DNA of 64,000 nucleotides, taken from Darksidea phi. Taxonomy: Eukaryota; Ascomycota; Dothideomycetes; Pleosporales; Lentitheciaceae. The stretch is taken from positions 248,001-312,000 of the forward strand of contig JASJFT010000030.1 of the NCBI GenBank assembly GCA_030770425.1, given 5' to 3'. This document shows, piece by piece, positions 10,901 through 24,947 of the stretch. Every line of letters begins with the position of its first letter. The first letter of the stretch is position 1. Both the position numbers and the translations under genes were made by a program. The notes beneath the pieces were generated by a model that saw only the letters and a list, made by a program, of their open reading frames with translations, searched no databases and was not told the origin of the DNA.

Positions 10901-13900
10901 TAATACTTTAAAGTAGATAAAATATAATCTAACTATTATAGAAAAGCTAGACCCGAAGTTAAAACTAGAATACTAGAACAATACTTTATATTATAATAAT
11001 CTAATTAATTAATAGATTAAAGTATAGAAGAAGGCCTATTTACTTAAAAAGAATCTAATACTTAATTTAAAGATTTCTATTAAAGTTTTTATAATCTTTT
11101 AGAAGGAGACTTATAAGTTTACTAAAGTCTTATTATAAATAATAGAGAACTAGTAAGCTACTTCTAAGAAAATATAAAGGAATATAAATAGTAATACTAA
11201 TAATAGTTTAAAAGATACTAAATCTAAGAAAAGCTAACAAGGTCGTCGAAAAAATAATAGAAAGAAAAAGAAAGCTATATCTATTCCTAATAATCTACTA
11301 AAGTAGACTATTAGTAATAAGTTTAATATATATTTTCTCGAGCCTTCTAATATATAGAAGCTCGTAGATAAGAAAGAAGTTATACTAGAAGCTACTAGTC
11401 TATATAAAATTAACTTATTAATTAAAGATAGATAGTTAAAAAACTTAGTAGAAGACTTAATAGAATAGAATATATAAGATATAATAGTAAAGAAGCTTCT
11501 TTATAAAGGTTATATAGAAGCTACTCTAAATTACTTCTCTAAAGTTAACTTAGATAAACTACCCTTTAGAAGAAAGAGTATTAATTATAAAATTATCCTT
11601 AAGAATAATATAAGTAAGCTTAGTATAAGTCTACTTTATAATATATCTCTTAAATATCTAAAGTTACTAAAAGCTTACTTAGAAGAATATCTAAAAAAGG
11701 GCTTTATTATAACTAATAATACTAACTTTATCTTATCTATCCTATTTACTAAGAAGCTAGAAGAAAGATAGAGGTTCTACGTTAACTACTAGAAAATTAA
11801 TATAATTATAAAGAAAGATATTATTACTATTCCTTTAATTAAGAAGATACTAATATAGCTCTTTAAAGTAAAAGTCTTTACTAAGCTAGATATATATTAA
11901 GTCTTCTATTATATTAGACTAGACCCTAACGTAAAAGATCTTATAACTTTTAAGATATAATATAGAAATTATAAATATTATATTCTATCTTTTAGACTAT
12001 ATAATAGACTAATAACTTTTTAATACTATATTAATTAAGTACTTAAAGATAAAATTAATAAGATCTATACTATTTATATAAATAATATTTTAATTTACTT
12101 AAAAGATCTTCTTAAATATAAGAAATATATAAGTAAAATTCTAGATAAGTTTAGAAAGACTAGACTATATATTAATATTAAAAAGAGTAAATTTATAGTT
12201 ACTAAGATAAAGTTCTTAGATTTTATTATTAGTACTAAAGGAATCTATATAGACCCTAATAAGATAGTAATTATTAGAGACTAGAAGAAACTTATAACCT
12301 TAAAAGAACTATAAGCTTATTTAGACTTCTATAACTACTATTATAAGTAGCTAAAAGACTATAGTTATATAGTTCGTTTACTTATTTAATTACTATAAAA
12401 GAGAAAATTTTATATCTTTAGATCTAAAGAGTAAGCTATATTTAAGAAAAGTAAGGTATTATTATATTCGGATATTATTATAAGATATTACTTATTCTAC
12501 TATAGAATCTATATAGAAACTAATATAAGTAATAGTATTCTAGTAAATACTTTTATATAACTCTAAGATAATAAAATCTAGTAACTTATAGTCTACTTTA
12601 TAAAGATAATAAAGTTTATAAAAATAAACTATAAAATTTATAATAAAAAGATACTTATAGTTATAAGAGATTTAAATAAATAGAGAGCTTAGTTTATAAA
12701 GTTATAACTAAATAAACCCTTTTAAGTTATTATTAATTATTAAATACTAGAGTATTTCTTAACTAAGTATAAACTAATTCTATAATAGACTTACTAGACC
12801 GAGAAGCTTATAAACTACTATTATACTATTTATTACTACTTTAGAACTACTAATATTATTATAAATACTCTCTTTTAAAAATAGAAGAAGTTAAAAACTT
12901 AAAAGAAAAAAGATAAAACTATTAAGACTTATATTTTTATTCCCTCTAGATAGATCTTTACTATAATAGCTATCTTAATAGTTACTACTAATATCTAGAA
13001 TCTTAAGTATAAAACTAAAGTTTACTCTTATTTACTTCTTAATTATATACTTTATAAAAATTATATATATACTATACTTAAACTAGAGTAAAAGTTAGCT
13101 CGTTAAGAATATAAGTACCTATTCTTAACCCTATCTAGACTTCTCCTCTAAAAAGAGAAGTTAGTAGTATCTAAAGTAGAGTTTCTTAAGATCTATCTTA
13201 TCTAGATAGTATATACTATATAGATTACTACTTATCTAGATATAAAAAAAACTATTAAGCTTCTAAGAGACCTATACTATTAGGGTATAATAAATAAAGA
13301 TATAAAATATTATATAAGAAACTATAAGTAGTATTAATAAAGTTATAAGTCTTAAGATAAGATTTTAAATTTTCTTAAACTACTCCCTATATCTAAGAAA
13401 ATATAGGAAGATATCTCTATAGACTTTAAAAGCTTTTTAAAGGACTATAAGGGATATAATAATATATTTATAGTAATATATAGATTATTAAAATACGCTT
13501 TCTTATTACTTTACTTTAAGACTACTACTACTAAAGATATAGCTATTCTCTATTATATATATATATAGTAAGTCTTTAGTCCTCTATATACTATAATTTT
13601 AAATTAAAATCTATAGTTTATATTAGACTTTATAAGAGAATTATATAGGTTTATAAAAATTAGTTAATTATTATCTATAGTTTATTATCTATAGACCGAC
13701 GGTAATATAAAAGTTTTTAATTAATAGTTAAACTAATAATTATACTCCTTTATAAACTTCTATTAGAATAACTAATCTAATCTTCTATCTAATATAGACT
13801 AGATCTAAATAATTCTTCTATATAATATAATAGGATTTTTTCTATTTAAGATTAAATTTAGCTATAAGACTTATTATTACTAGGATTAATAAGAATATAT

Positions 13901-14630
13901 TCGTAAATCTTCTAAATTACTAAATAATATAACTATATAGATAGTCTAAGAATTTATAAAAATCTAAGCTAATATAGTCTAATAGACTCGCGACTATATC
14001 TAAGTTAATATCGTAGTAGTTTAGAAAGTCTAGAGCTAATAAGCTAATAAAAAATACTACTCTTTAGATTTCGATATAGGAGATTAAGTCTATATTATAT
14101 CTAAGAGATTTACTATTTTAAGGCTAAGTCTAAAATTAGACTAGTAAATATATAGATTTTATCTTATTATTAACTAAAGATATAACTTCTATATAGTCTA
14201 GTTACCCTCTTATATAAAGATATATAATATTTTCTATATAGATAAATTATATAAAGCTATATAAGATCTATTACCTAATTAAGTACTCTCTAAAGAACTA
14301 GTTATAGAAGTAAATAGGTATTCTAAGTAACTAGTAGTCTATATTCTTAATAGCTAGATTATTTATAGTAAGTTTTACTATTAAATAGAATAAATAGACT
14401 ACGATCTAGATCTAATCTATTATCTAGTAAGTAATTTTATAAATATAATCTAAAAAGTAAAAGAGTTCTATAATAAGTATCCTAATAAGCTAGACCTATC
14501 TAAATAGCTAGTCTAGTAGCTAGAAGCTATATTATAAGATAAGTTCCTTAGCCCCTAGTTAGAAGATAAGATACTAGTTAAGATAGAAATCTAGAAAAAT
14601 CGCCGATACTAAGTATAAACCTCCGCCCTC

Positions 14631-14855
14631 TATAGCCCGTTAAAACGGGTAGTATAATACCTAGAGCTTAGAGTAATTACCCCTAGACTTAGAATATCTT
14701 TCTTCTATAGCCCGTTAAAATAGATAATATATAGTCTAGAACTTATAGTAATTATTCTTAAGTTTAGAGTATCTCTTCTTTATAGTCTACTAAAATAGAT
14801 AGTATAATATCTAAAGTCTATAGTAACTACCTCTAAGCTTAAAGTACTCCTCTAT
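14631..14855 (+). repeat. 75-bp tandem repeat x3 in element A 3' region
   Basis: Units start at 14631, 14706 and 14781 with TATAGCCCGTTAAAA or its RIP variant TATAGTCTACTAAAA. They lie between the degenerate pol end and the right LTR. Confidence 0.85.
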
Positions 14856-15277
14856 AACCTCACCTTACTATAGATAGGAATATAGAAGAAGTAAGTCTTA
14901 TCTTTTAGTAGGGCTACGTATATATAACTTCTAGGTAATATAGAAAACTAAGTTACTAGTATCCTCTTATATATTCTATAATATTCTTTAAATATACTAA
15001 GTACGCTATATAGTATATATATTAAAAAAAAAATTTTTAGACGATAATTTATATAGTAAAATAAGTAGATATATATAGGGCTATATAATATTAGTATACT
15101 CTAAGGATAATCTAAAGGGTATTAGTTAAATTATTTTTTAAGTAGAAAGTAATAGATATAGATATCTATCTACCTCCTCTATCTTCTCTTTTCCTCTCCC
15201 CTCTAAAAGTATTTTTTCTTAATTATTTATTTACTAGGCCCTTAAGGATAAGGCCTTATTCTAGAAGAGAGGTAATA

Positions 15278-15442
15278 TTATAGCCCGTTCCCTAGGTAAC
15301 CTAGTTATTTTACTTATTTTCTATTTCGGTTAGTAGATTAGGTAATCCTAAGGATTAGTCTAATAGTTAGTTAGCTTATTTAGTACGCTAAGTCCTATTC
15401 GGGTATAAGAACCCTCTATTCTTATACCCTTATAGTACTATC
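15278..15442 (+). repeat. right LTR of element A, 5' fragment
   Basis: Matches 7667-7831 of the left LTR and ends at CTATC, the target site of element B. The remainder resumes at 22895. Confidence 0.88.
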
Positions 15443-15877
15443 TATTATAACCCCTAGATTAGAAGGATACGGGGTAAGCTCTAACGTAGCTAGGGTAGCT
15501 AAGCTATACTTAGTTAGTAATCTAATATTATATAACTTAGAAGTTATAAAAGTTACTAAAATAACTACTTTTATAACTACTATAGAAGTTATAGAAGCCG
15601 TAGAAGTTACTACTTCTACTATTACTACTACTACCTTAAGGAATAAGGACGGGTATAAGAAGGCGGAGGATCTCTTAGACTTTCTATTTTAATTCCTTAT
15701 AGTTAATTCTCTTTAGTTTATTTAACGCTTATAGATAAGATTAGATCTTTCCTTAAGTAGTTATTCTAATAATAGAATTCGTTAACTTAACCTTAATCTA
15801 TTAAAACCTAATAGTACGATAAACGTACTATCGGCCCTAATCTAGATTCTATATTAAAGTATATATAATATATAATA
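15443..15877 (+). repeat. left LTR of element B
   Basis: 435 bp, exactly the length of the right copy at 22455-22889. The ends TATTATAA and TATAATA are RIP-altered forms of TG..CA termini. Confidence 0.9.
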
Positions 15878-18800
15878 TATTAACTATTTTAAATTTAGGT
15901 TATATTAAATATAGCGACTCTATCTAGCTTACGTAATACTTCTAGAGGAAGCGTAACGGGAGCTCCGATAACGGATCTAGCTACCCTCGTTTAGTAATAG
16001 GTAGCTTAGATAGTAGAGATATAATAGGCTATAGTATTACTATAAGAAGCGTTATAATAGGTAAGAGTAGAACTTAGTAGTAAAGTAAAAGTTAAGATAC
16101 CTAAAAGATATAGTAGTAATAAGAAAGATTTAAAGCTATTCCTTATATAGATAGACCTATACTATTAGTTTAACTCTACTACGTTTACTAGCGACTAGGA
16201 TAGGATCCTTATAGTAGGTATATATATAATAGAGAAGATAGTAGTATAGATATAACCTCTAATTAATAATTATATAATTAATAAAGAAACTCTAATAAAG
16301 TAATACGATAAAATAAAAGTAGTATTTATAAATTAGGACTCCTTTAAGGAATAAATATATATAATTTTTAAAGATATTAATAAGGTCTAATAAGTAGAGT
16401 ATAAGATTTAGAGACTAAAATAGATAAAGTTAGTAGGAGCCTATACTACTAAATTTAAATAACTATAGTATAAGATTAATTAGGACGATACTCCTCTTAT
16501 AGTTATATATTATAACGGACTTAAGGAAGTAGTTAAAGATAAGCTATCTAGACTTAAGAAGCTAGACGATCTAGTAGAATTAATTAAGACGATAATCTAT
16601 ATTAATAACTAATTATACGAATAAGCGCTTAAGAAGTAAGATACTATAGAACTAGTTAGAGTCTATAAGAAGGAGTAGTTAGTTTCTAAGTATAGTTTCT
16701 ATAGGGGTTATAATAAAATAGACGTCGATATAGTTTAAGAAAAGAAATATTCGAAGAATAAGAAATATAAGTAAGATAAGAAGCTATAGAAAGTTCTAGT
16801 AGATAAGATAAAACGATAATAAGACGAGAAAGTATATCTATACTATAGTATATAGAGATACTTTACTAAAGAATATAACGACGAAAAAAAGAATATAGAT
16901 AGCTAGGAGGGCGCTAAGCGTATTAATATAATTAGGGGTATTTACTAGAAGGTAGACGACTAAGAATTATTTCTAGAAGAATAGTTCGATATAATAGAAG
17001 ATATAGACGAGGAAATTCCTTACTAATAAGAAGATCTAGAACTCGAGATTAGAGAACTAAAACTTAACGAGCTAGAGAAGGTTAGTATAGAAATAGTTTT
17101 CCGATAATTAATATATAATAAATACTAGAAGTATAGTAATAGTTAATATATTACTAAGTACTATACTAAGATAAAAGAGCTAATTTACGTTACTAGTAAC
17201 TAAGGATAAATAGTAATAGGATAAGTTCTAAAACTCTAAGGACTAAAGGGCTATAAAGTAATATAGGATTACGAGAATCGAGGTTATAATACCTTACTAT
17301 AGACTTACTATATAGAATAGTATAAGTATTATATATAATAAAAGAAGAATATTATAATTTTTTTAGGAGATTACTTATATATATATCTTCTTAACGAAGA
17401 ATATCTAATAACTAAGTACTATATATACGACTATAAGAATTAGATTATAGTATATAAAGAGTAAGAATAACTAGAATAGAATAGTTACTATAATAATAAA
17501 TACGAAAAATATTTCCTAATAAAATACGCTATAGGACGATAGTTATAAAGACTAATTAAAGTAGATACTAAGAAGTATAAACGGGATATTAACTATAGGA
17601 TTATATATTAAGAACCTAACTATAAAGTAATATATTAGATATACTATAATAGATTATATATCTTATACCTAGTATAAAGAGAACTTACGGCTAGAAGGAA
17701 AGAAGATATCTTCTACCTAAATCTTTAAAGGCGAGAATACCTCGTCGAATAGTATAATAGGTATAGTTATTAGTTATAAAACTAAGATAACCTAAACGAT
17801 CTAGAGGTTAGAAGATAGCTATAAGCCCTAGGAATATAGTAAGGATACTACGACGTCTAAAATAATAAAGAAAGAGTAAAAATTAGTTATAAAGATATAC
17901 CGTTATTAGAAGAAAGTTAAAAAGAAGGGCTATAAGAGATACTAAACTAGAAACTACCTATTAAAGCTAGAAAGACGATAGATCTAGATTAGGAACGAGT
18001 AAATAGCTTATTCTCCTAATAGAAGGGAGAACCTAGACCTAATAAACGTTATCCCGCGTTTTAATATAGGTCTAGGAAATACTAGAATAAGATCTAAGAA
18101 CTAGATAATAATCTTAAGAATTAGGTTATCTACGATAATAAGTTAAAAAACTAGATTATTATTAGCTATATAAGAGTCGCGCTAATAAAGGTATCTAAAA
18201 GACGACTCTATAAATCGTATAAGAAAGTATCTAATAACTAGCTAGATTAGAAGTAGACGTATAGATTCGTAGATAGAAAGTCTAAACTATTATAGATAAT
18301 AGAATAGAATTTATACTTCTATTATTACGAATAGTAGAGAAATACGAAATTTTCTACTAAATTAAGACGAAACCTATATAAGTAGAACTTAGGAATAGAT
18401 TATCTATAGAATATAGAGGAGGTATAATTTACCTTAAAATATAAGAAGTAACCCTAGAGATAGAGAATATTAGAGACTATTATAGATTTAATATTATAAA
18501 AATTAAAGATATCGATATAATTATTAGTTATAATTAATTAGTAAAATATAATCTATAGATAGATTAGAAGCTACGTAAAGTACTAGGCTATAAGTAGATA
18601 GCTTAAGTCGTAGGAATTAGAAGACTAGATAGGTCTAACTATAAGATCTAGTATATACTCTAGAAAGGAAGAATAGACTTAATTTTATCTTATAAGATTA
18701 TAAGAATCTATAAAAAGAACTCGTAGAGAGTTAGTATTATTATAGTATAGAAGGTCGTAACTATATAGAAAGAACTACGACTAATAATATCTTAAGACTA

Positions 18801-21800
18801 CGAGGAGTTCTAAGAGTTATTTAAAAAATATTTAGATATAGATTTACTAGAGTACTAGAAATAGGATTATAAGATATATCTAGAGGAAAGTATAAAGCTT
18901 AAGCCTAGACCTATATACTCGTTAATAGTAGATTAATAAAAAGAATTAAAAGAGTACTTAATAAAAAACTTAGAAAGAGAATATATTAGAGAAAGTTAAA
19001 GCTCTATAGTATTACTAGTTTTATTTATTCTAAAGAAAAATAAAAAGTTACGACTTTATATAGATTATAGACGTTTAAATAATATTATAAAGAAGAATAG
19101 ATATCTACTACTACTAATTAGAGAACTTATAGACTAGCTTTAAGGAGTTAAGTAGATTACGAAATTCGATATCTAAGAAGAATTCTACTAGATTCGAATA
19201 GTAAAGGGGTATAAGAAGTATATAGTATTTAAGACCTAATATAGACTTTACGAGTATAGAGTTATATTATTTAAACTAATAAATATACTAGTAATATTTT
19301 AGTTAGTTATTAATAGGATATTAAATAAATACTTAAACGTATTCTATATAATATATCTAGACGATATCCTTATATATAATAAAGGAACGCTAAAGGAATA
19401 TAAAGAATATATAAAGAAAGTACTACGAAAGCTATAATAAAATAAGTTACTACTTTATCTAGATAAATATAAATTCTATAGAATAAAAACTAAATACCTA
19501 GGTTTTATTATTTTACGAGAAGGAGTATCTATAGACCTTAAGAAAGTATAGACTATAAGGGAATAGTTAACCCTAATATCAATTAAGGATATATAATTCT
19601 TTTTAGGATTTATTAACTTCTATTAAAAGTTTATTAGGGACTACTTAAAGACTATAGCTCTACTTATAGAAGTAACTAAGAAAGAAAAAGAATTCTAGTA
19701 AAACTAAGAATAATAGAAAGCTTTTAATAAGCTTAAGAATCTATTTATATTAGTACTTATATTATAAATATACGATCTAATAAAACCTTTTAGAATAGAG
19801 ACGGATACGTTAGACTATATACTAGGAGTAATACTTACCTAATAGGGAGAGAATAGAAAATAGAGACTAGTATTCTATTACTTATATAAGTTTAGTAAAG
19901 AAGAAGTAAACTATAATATCTATAATAAGAAACTTAGTACTATTATATTAGTATTTAAATAATAGAGACTATAGCTTATAGGAGCTAAGTATAGAATTAA
20001 GATTATTATAGACTATTAGAATCTTACGAGTTTTACGACTATAAAGAAACTTAACTAATAATAATTCCGATAGTTAGAATTACTAGCGGACTACGACTTT
20101 AAGATAAGTTACTAGCTAGAAATACTAAATAGAGTAGTAGATACTCTTAGTAGAAGATTAGACCTTTAAGGTATTAATAAACCCGTTATATACGAACTAG
20201 TTCTACGAAAAGAACCTAATAGAACCCTTATCTATAACTATATAAGGCTAGCTAAAATAATAGTAGTAATAGATATTAAGAAAAAATAGAGAAATAAGGC
20301 TCGAGAAACTATTAGGGACGCTAACGGAACGTTAGAAGGAGACGATATATACTTTAGTAAGAAAGAATACTTCGCTTTAATAAATAACTTAGAGGTAAGA
20401 CCTTATATACTATTAAATCTTAGAGGAGACCTTATACGGGAAATCTATAAGAGTAAGATACTAGAATACCTAGGAATCGACGAAATAGTTAAATATATAG
20501 ATAGAGAATACCTACTTACTAATATAAGAGAGAAAGTTTAGAAAGTAATAAGCGACTATTTAGAATATTCTAAAAATAAATCTAAGAGATATAAGCCCTA
20601 TAGATTACTTTAACTACTAGTATTACTTATACGACTATAGACTTACGTTATAATAGACTTTATAGTAAAGTTACTACTATTACTAGAACTAGAATTAGAA
20701 AGGTTATATAATATAATTATAGTAATCGTAGACTAATTAACTAAAGCTATATACTTTATTCTAATAAACGAAGTAATTATAGTAGAAAATATAGCTTATA
20801 AGGTTAAGAGAATACTTATTACTAATTATAGATTACTAGTATAGATTCTTATAAATAGGGATAAACTATTTACTTCGAAGTTTTAAAGTACGCTACTCGT
20901 AAAACTAGGAATTAAAAAAAAGCTATTAACTAGCTTCTATCCGTAGATAGATAGATAGATAGAATAAATAAACTAAACTCTAAAGGAGTATCTTAGATTC
21001 TATATTAATAAGTTATAGAATAACTAAGTTAAATTACTACTAATAGTATAATTAGTATATAATAGTAAGAAGTCTATAGTAATTAAATACTTACTATACT
21101 ACGTAAACTATAGATATAAGCTAATAACTTATAGAGATCTAAAGGATATTAAGAGTATATCTATAAGGGTAGAAGAGAAGGTCTATTTAATATAAGAATT
21201 ATATAAAGAACTTAGTATATAGATAGTACGTAGGAACCTTATAATAGCTAAAATAGTAAATAAAAGAAGACTTAAGGGACCGACTCTTAAGAGAGGGGAT
21301 AAAGTTTTCCTTTTATAATAAAATCTAAAAACTAAATAACTATACGATAAACTAGATAATTTACGAATTAGACTATTCGAAATTAAAGAAAAAATAGGAT
21401 TAGTTAATTATAGGCTAAAACTAGCTAAAGGTATAAAGATATATCTAGTATTCTACGTATCGTTACTAAAACTAGTACTAGAAGATACTAAAGTAGCTAT
21501 TAATATCGAACTTAAAGATAAGGAATACGAAGTTAAGGAAATTTAAGGACTATAGAAGTTTAGATATTAGTAGAAATATTTAGTTAAATAGGTAGAATAG
21601 CCTACTATCTAGAATATATAGGAACTAATTAAGAATCTATAGAACTACTAGAGACTAGTTAAGTATTATTACTAGAAGTACCTAGAGGCGGAGGCTCCTA
21701 ACTATCTAGAAAGAAGAAGTTAGTAAACTTATATAATAAGGGTTACTATAGTAACTTAAGTAAGTTAGAAGAAGTAGAATACTTAGCCTCCTTTTACTCT

Positions 21801-22454
21801 AACTAATTTAGCTTCTTAAGGAATACGAGCTTATAATAGCGTATTTTAGTATTATAATACTCTAAGTCCCGAAGCTACTTTAAGAGACGGGCTTTACGAG
21901 TATAAAACTTAGCTATTTAAATAAAAGTCTTATTATAGGTAGAATATATAGTATCTAGCTTAGTCTAAAGGTTAGATTTCTATTTATCTACCTTCGTCTA
22001 ATCTTTCTTAGTTACTACTAGATTATACTTTAATCTACGACGAACGTACTCTATATAAAAACTAGACTAAAGGTCGATATAATAAGTTTAAGGAGGCCGT
22101 ATAGTATAATAATAGAAATAGGATATTAGTATAGAACGAGAATAAGTAAATAAATAATCTATAAGACGACGATAATATTTAGAATAAGTTATCGTAGGAG
22201 TCTTAGATATTATTAGAACCTAGGAAGTTAATTAAGGATAGAGGGTAGTTAACCCTATATAGATAGTAGATCGATTACTCTTATATATTACTAAAGAGAT
22301 AGAATAACTATAGCCTTAGATAGGCTATATAATACGTATATATAGGGTATAATACGGTTTAGAAAAAAGAACCTACTAAGTAAGGGTACTACTAGCTAAG
22401 GTATAGTAAGTATAATAAAATCTTCGAGAATAAAGCTTAAGAGAAGGGAACGAG

Positions 22455-22889
22455 TATTATAATCCCTAGATTAGAAGGATACGGGATAAGCTCTAACGTA
22501 GCTAGGGTAGCTAAGCTATACTTAGTTAGTAATCTAATATTACATAACTTAGAAGTTATAGAAGTTACTAAGATAACTACTTCTATAACTACTATAGAAG
22601 TTATAAAAGTCGTAGAAGTTACTATTTCTACTACTACTACTACTACCTTAAGGAATAAGAACGGGTATAAGAGGGTAGAGGATCTCTTAGACTTTCTATT
22701 TTAATTCCTTATAGTTAATTCTCTTTAGTTTATCTAATACTTATAGATAAGATTAAATCTTTCCTTAAGTAGTTATTCTAGTAATAGAATTCGTTAACTT
22801 AATCTTAATCTATTAAAACCTAACGATACGATAAACGTACTATTAGCTCTAACCCGAATCCTATATTAAAGTACGTATAACGTATAATA
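22455..22889 (+). repeat. right LTR of element B
   Basis: 435 bp copy of 15443-15877. Differences between the two LTRs are almost all transitions. Confidence 0.9.
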
Positions 22890-22894
22890 CTATC

Positions 22895-22995
22895 TTAGAA
22901 TAGCTTTAATATACCGATTCTACTATTAGTTAATTAGAAGACTACCTTAGCTATTATAACTCCTAGTTAATTATACTTAGTTCTAGGGTCTTATA
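22895..22995 (+). repeat. right LTR of element A, 3' fragment
   Basis: Continues the LTR interrupted at 15442 and matches the end of the left LTR (7834-7934). It is followed directly by the TATTC target duplication. Confidence 0.88.
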
Positions 22996-24403
22996 TATTC
23001 TAGAATTAATATAAAGAGATATAAGTAAGAAGAGTTAAAGTTCTAGATTAGAACTACTACGAGAAAAATATATATAATAAGATTATATACTAGTTTAAAG
23101 TTAGTAAAAAAGTATTAGATAATCTAGCTAACTTAACGGAGAACGTTTATAATATAGATAAAACTAGAGTTATATTATTTATACTAAGCTCTATAAAAGT
23201 TCTTATAAGTAGAGATAATATATATAACTATAGAGGTACTTATATTAAGTATAAGGCTATAATTATAATTAAGTATATTAGTACTAATAATAAGTATTTA
23301 AATTCTATAATTATCTAGTTAACTTTAATATATCGGAGTAACTAGACTACTTTTAAAACCTCTAGATAATAATATACGTTATCTAATTCTAAATATACTA
23401 ACTCTTATATTAGTCTATAGTAGCTTAAGCTTATTTTTAACTCTAAGACTAAGATATAGGCTACCTATATATCCGATAAGCTTAAGCCTCGAGTACTAAT
23501 TTATAATAAGTTTAAAACGTATTATAAAACTATCGAAATTTTAGAGTTCTATCTTTTAAATAATATTATATTATCTTATCTTTTCTCTTATTCTTCTTAT
23601 AAGACGTAGTAATATAATATAGCTATATTTACCTCTCTTAAAGTAGCCTATCGTAAATAAGTCGAGCGACTCGAGCGAGGAGGCGTAAATAAGATAGGTA
23701 AAGAGTATTTTACCTTACTATATAGTCCTACAAGAACTAAAGCCTTTATACCTAGGAATATTAAGACTAGTTTCGTAGTATATAGATTATTTCCGTTTAA
23801 TCTAGATCGAGTATTAAGTTCTATATTAAAGCCGTCTAAGCTAGTTACGTCGGAACTTGACAACGGGATAGTTAGGCCTTGTCAACCGGTATAGCTAGAA
23901 TAACTAGAAGACGGGTTACTATAGTCTCCTACGACGCTAGTATTAGCGGGGGGCTTTATATCGTTAAAGGATATAATTATCTAGTAAAATACGTACGCTT
24001 ACGACGAGATAAGTAGATAGCGTCTATATAAGCTTATCTAGAACTTAGTAAAGCTACTTAAATATCTTTTATAAAGGGTATCCTTTAGTATAACTATATC
24101 CGATTCTTAATAATAATTAACGATAAAGTAAAGGTTCGTCGCTCGACAAAACTAATAGTACTAGGGACGGCAAGGATTATGAGCTATCAGGATCTTGTAG
24201 AAGCTCGGGCTAAGCGTACTAAGAAAGACGCTACTAAAGAGGTTAAAGGTAAGGGGAAACGTAGACGTAAGCGTAAAGCTGTTGCGCCAGAGACTGAAGC
24301 GTCTCAAGCAGAACCGGTAGAGCCGACGGCAAAGAAGATGCGTACGAGTGAAGTATTAGACGTAGAGCAGCCGCAGAGCGTTCCGGTGGCGCGAATGTAT
24401 TAG
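22996..24403 (+). pseudogene. 3' part of pogo/Fot1-like DDE transposase, RIP-degraded
   Basis: Continues the transposase broken at 7666. With stops read as Gln/Trp the plus strand gives LTENVYN-I-DKT (parent form ENVYNMDET, the first catalytic Asp region of pogo/Fot1 DDE transposases), a CDGFGTHET-like region now mutated, then LQ-type DVA-F..LKVAYR, VERLERGGV and RLFPFNLDRVL. From 24179 the DNA is no longer RIP-like: an open stretch of 74 codons carries a basic tail (KGKGKRRRKRK) typical of the family's C-terminus, ending at TAG 24401-24403. So only the last ~225 bp escaped mutation. Function is lost. Confidence 0.85.
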
Positions 24404-24947
24404 AAAAATATCATATATTATTTCTCGTTCAACTTACTTATGATCAGTATAAGATCCATTACAGTAGCTTGCACTTGCGGCTTCCGGTTTTGCACGCTGC
24501 TCAACTTTCACCCCCGCAAACCCTTGTCTCGCTTAGCATACGCCTTTCCTAGATCGTCCTCGATCCTGTCAGCAGATCATCTTCATGTCGGGCTTGCAGA
24601 AACACCTTGACAAATTTGTCATTAATCGCATAACTGATTTAAGTTACCGTACACTTACTCAGAACTGCGGGTCTACCAGATGGCGTGGGGTGCAGCCTTG
24701 CTTCCTCCCGCTCCACCAAACACGCATGCCCCACCTATGCGAGCTGCACCCGCTCAGCCTTGCGGCGCGCTGGAGGAGAGAGAAGGTGGCAATACAGCCT
24801 CAGCCGCGTCTCTTCTAGGTGACCGCTGTGAAGGCTGGCAGAACACCACTCTTCCTCCGCCAGCTGTAGACGCCGGGCTCTCGCCGCCAGCATAGACCTT
24901 CTCCGCCGTTCGACGCACACGCACACACACACACACGCCCGCCCCCC
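24404..24947. other. NLR 5' flank
   Basis: No gene is seen. It contains the left ~150-bp inverted repeat (24461-24608, annotated separately) and a GC-rich leader with a CA microsatellite at about 24917-24938, immediately before the NLR start codon. Confidence 0.6.
24461..24608 (+). repeat. left ~150-bp inverted repeat flanking the NLR gene
   Basis: Aligns with the reverse complement of 28662-28811 over its whole length at roughly 75-80% by eye. Shared blocks include GCTTGCACTTGCGG, TATCGCCTTTCCTAG-like and GCTTGCAGAAAC. The outer ends are the ACAG(T/G)xGCTTG sides. Confidence 0.85.

Larger units (their letters stand above)
15443..22889 (+). mobile_element. Ty3/gypsy chromoviral LTR retrotransposon B, nested in A
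   Basis: A complete but RIP-degraded element of 7447 bp with 435-bp LTRs at 15443-15877 and 22455-22889 and target duplications CTATC at 15438-15442 and 22890-22894. A purine-rich tract (AAGAGAAGGGAACGAG) precedes the right LTR. With TAG/TAA read as Gln, the plus strand shows reverse transcriptase at about 18900-19640 (YLDDILIYNKGTLKEY), RNase H with SRRLDL at its end near 20160, integrase at about 20480-21250 (DQLTKAIYF and INRDKLFTSKF) and a chromodomain near 21510-21680 (EYEVKEI..KYLVK). The Ty3/gypsy order RT-RNaseH-INT-chromodomain identifies a chromovirus. Confidence 0.9.
7667..22995 (+). mobile_element. Ty3/gypsy LTR retrotransposon A (RIP-degraded, interrupted)
   Basis: Left LTR 7667-7934 (268 bp) starts TGTCACGGCCCG. 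The right LTR starts at 15278 and is split by element B into 15278-15442 and 22895-22995. Target duplications TATTC lie at 7662-7666 and 22996-23000. Without B the element is about 7.9 kb. With stops read as Gln, reverse transcriptase is visible around 11600-12350 (TKLDIYQVFYYIRLDP; the YIDD box mutated to YINN), followed by RNase H, an integrase C-terminal part near 13650-13900 and a chromodomain-like tail near 14350-14540. No ORF survives. Confidence 0.88.

Noticed and set aside
7667..22995. Short open frames and stop-riddled segments in the AT-rich block as host genes
   Set aside because: They only make sense as RIP-mutated retrotransposon pol regions; no frame without stops and no gene unrelated to the elements was seen.
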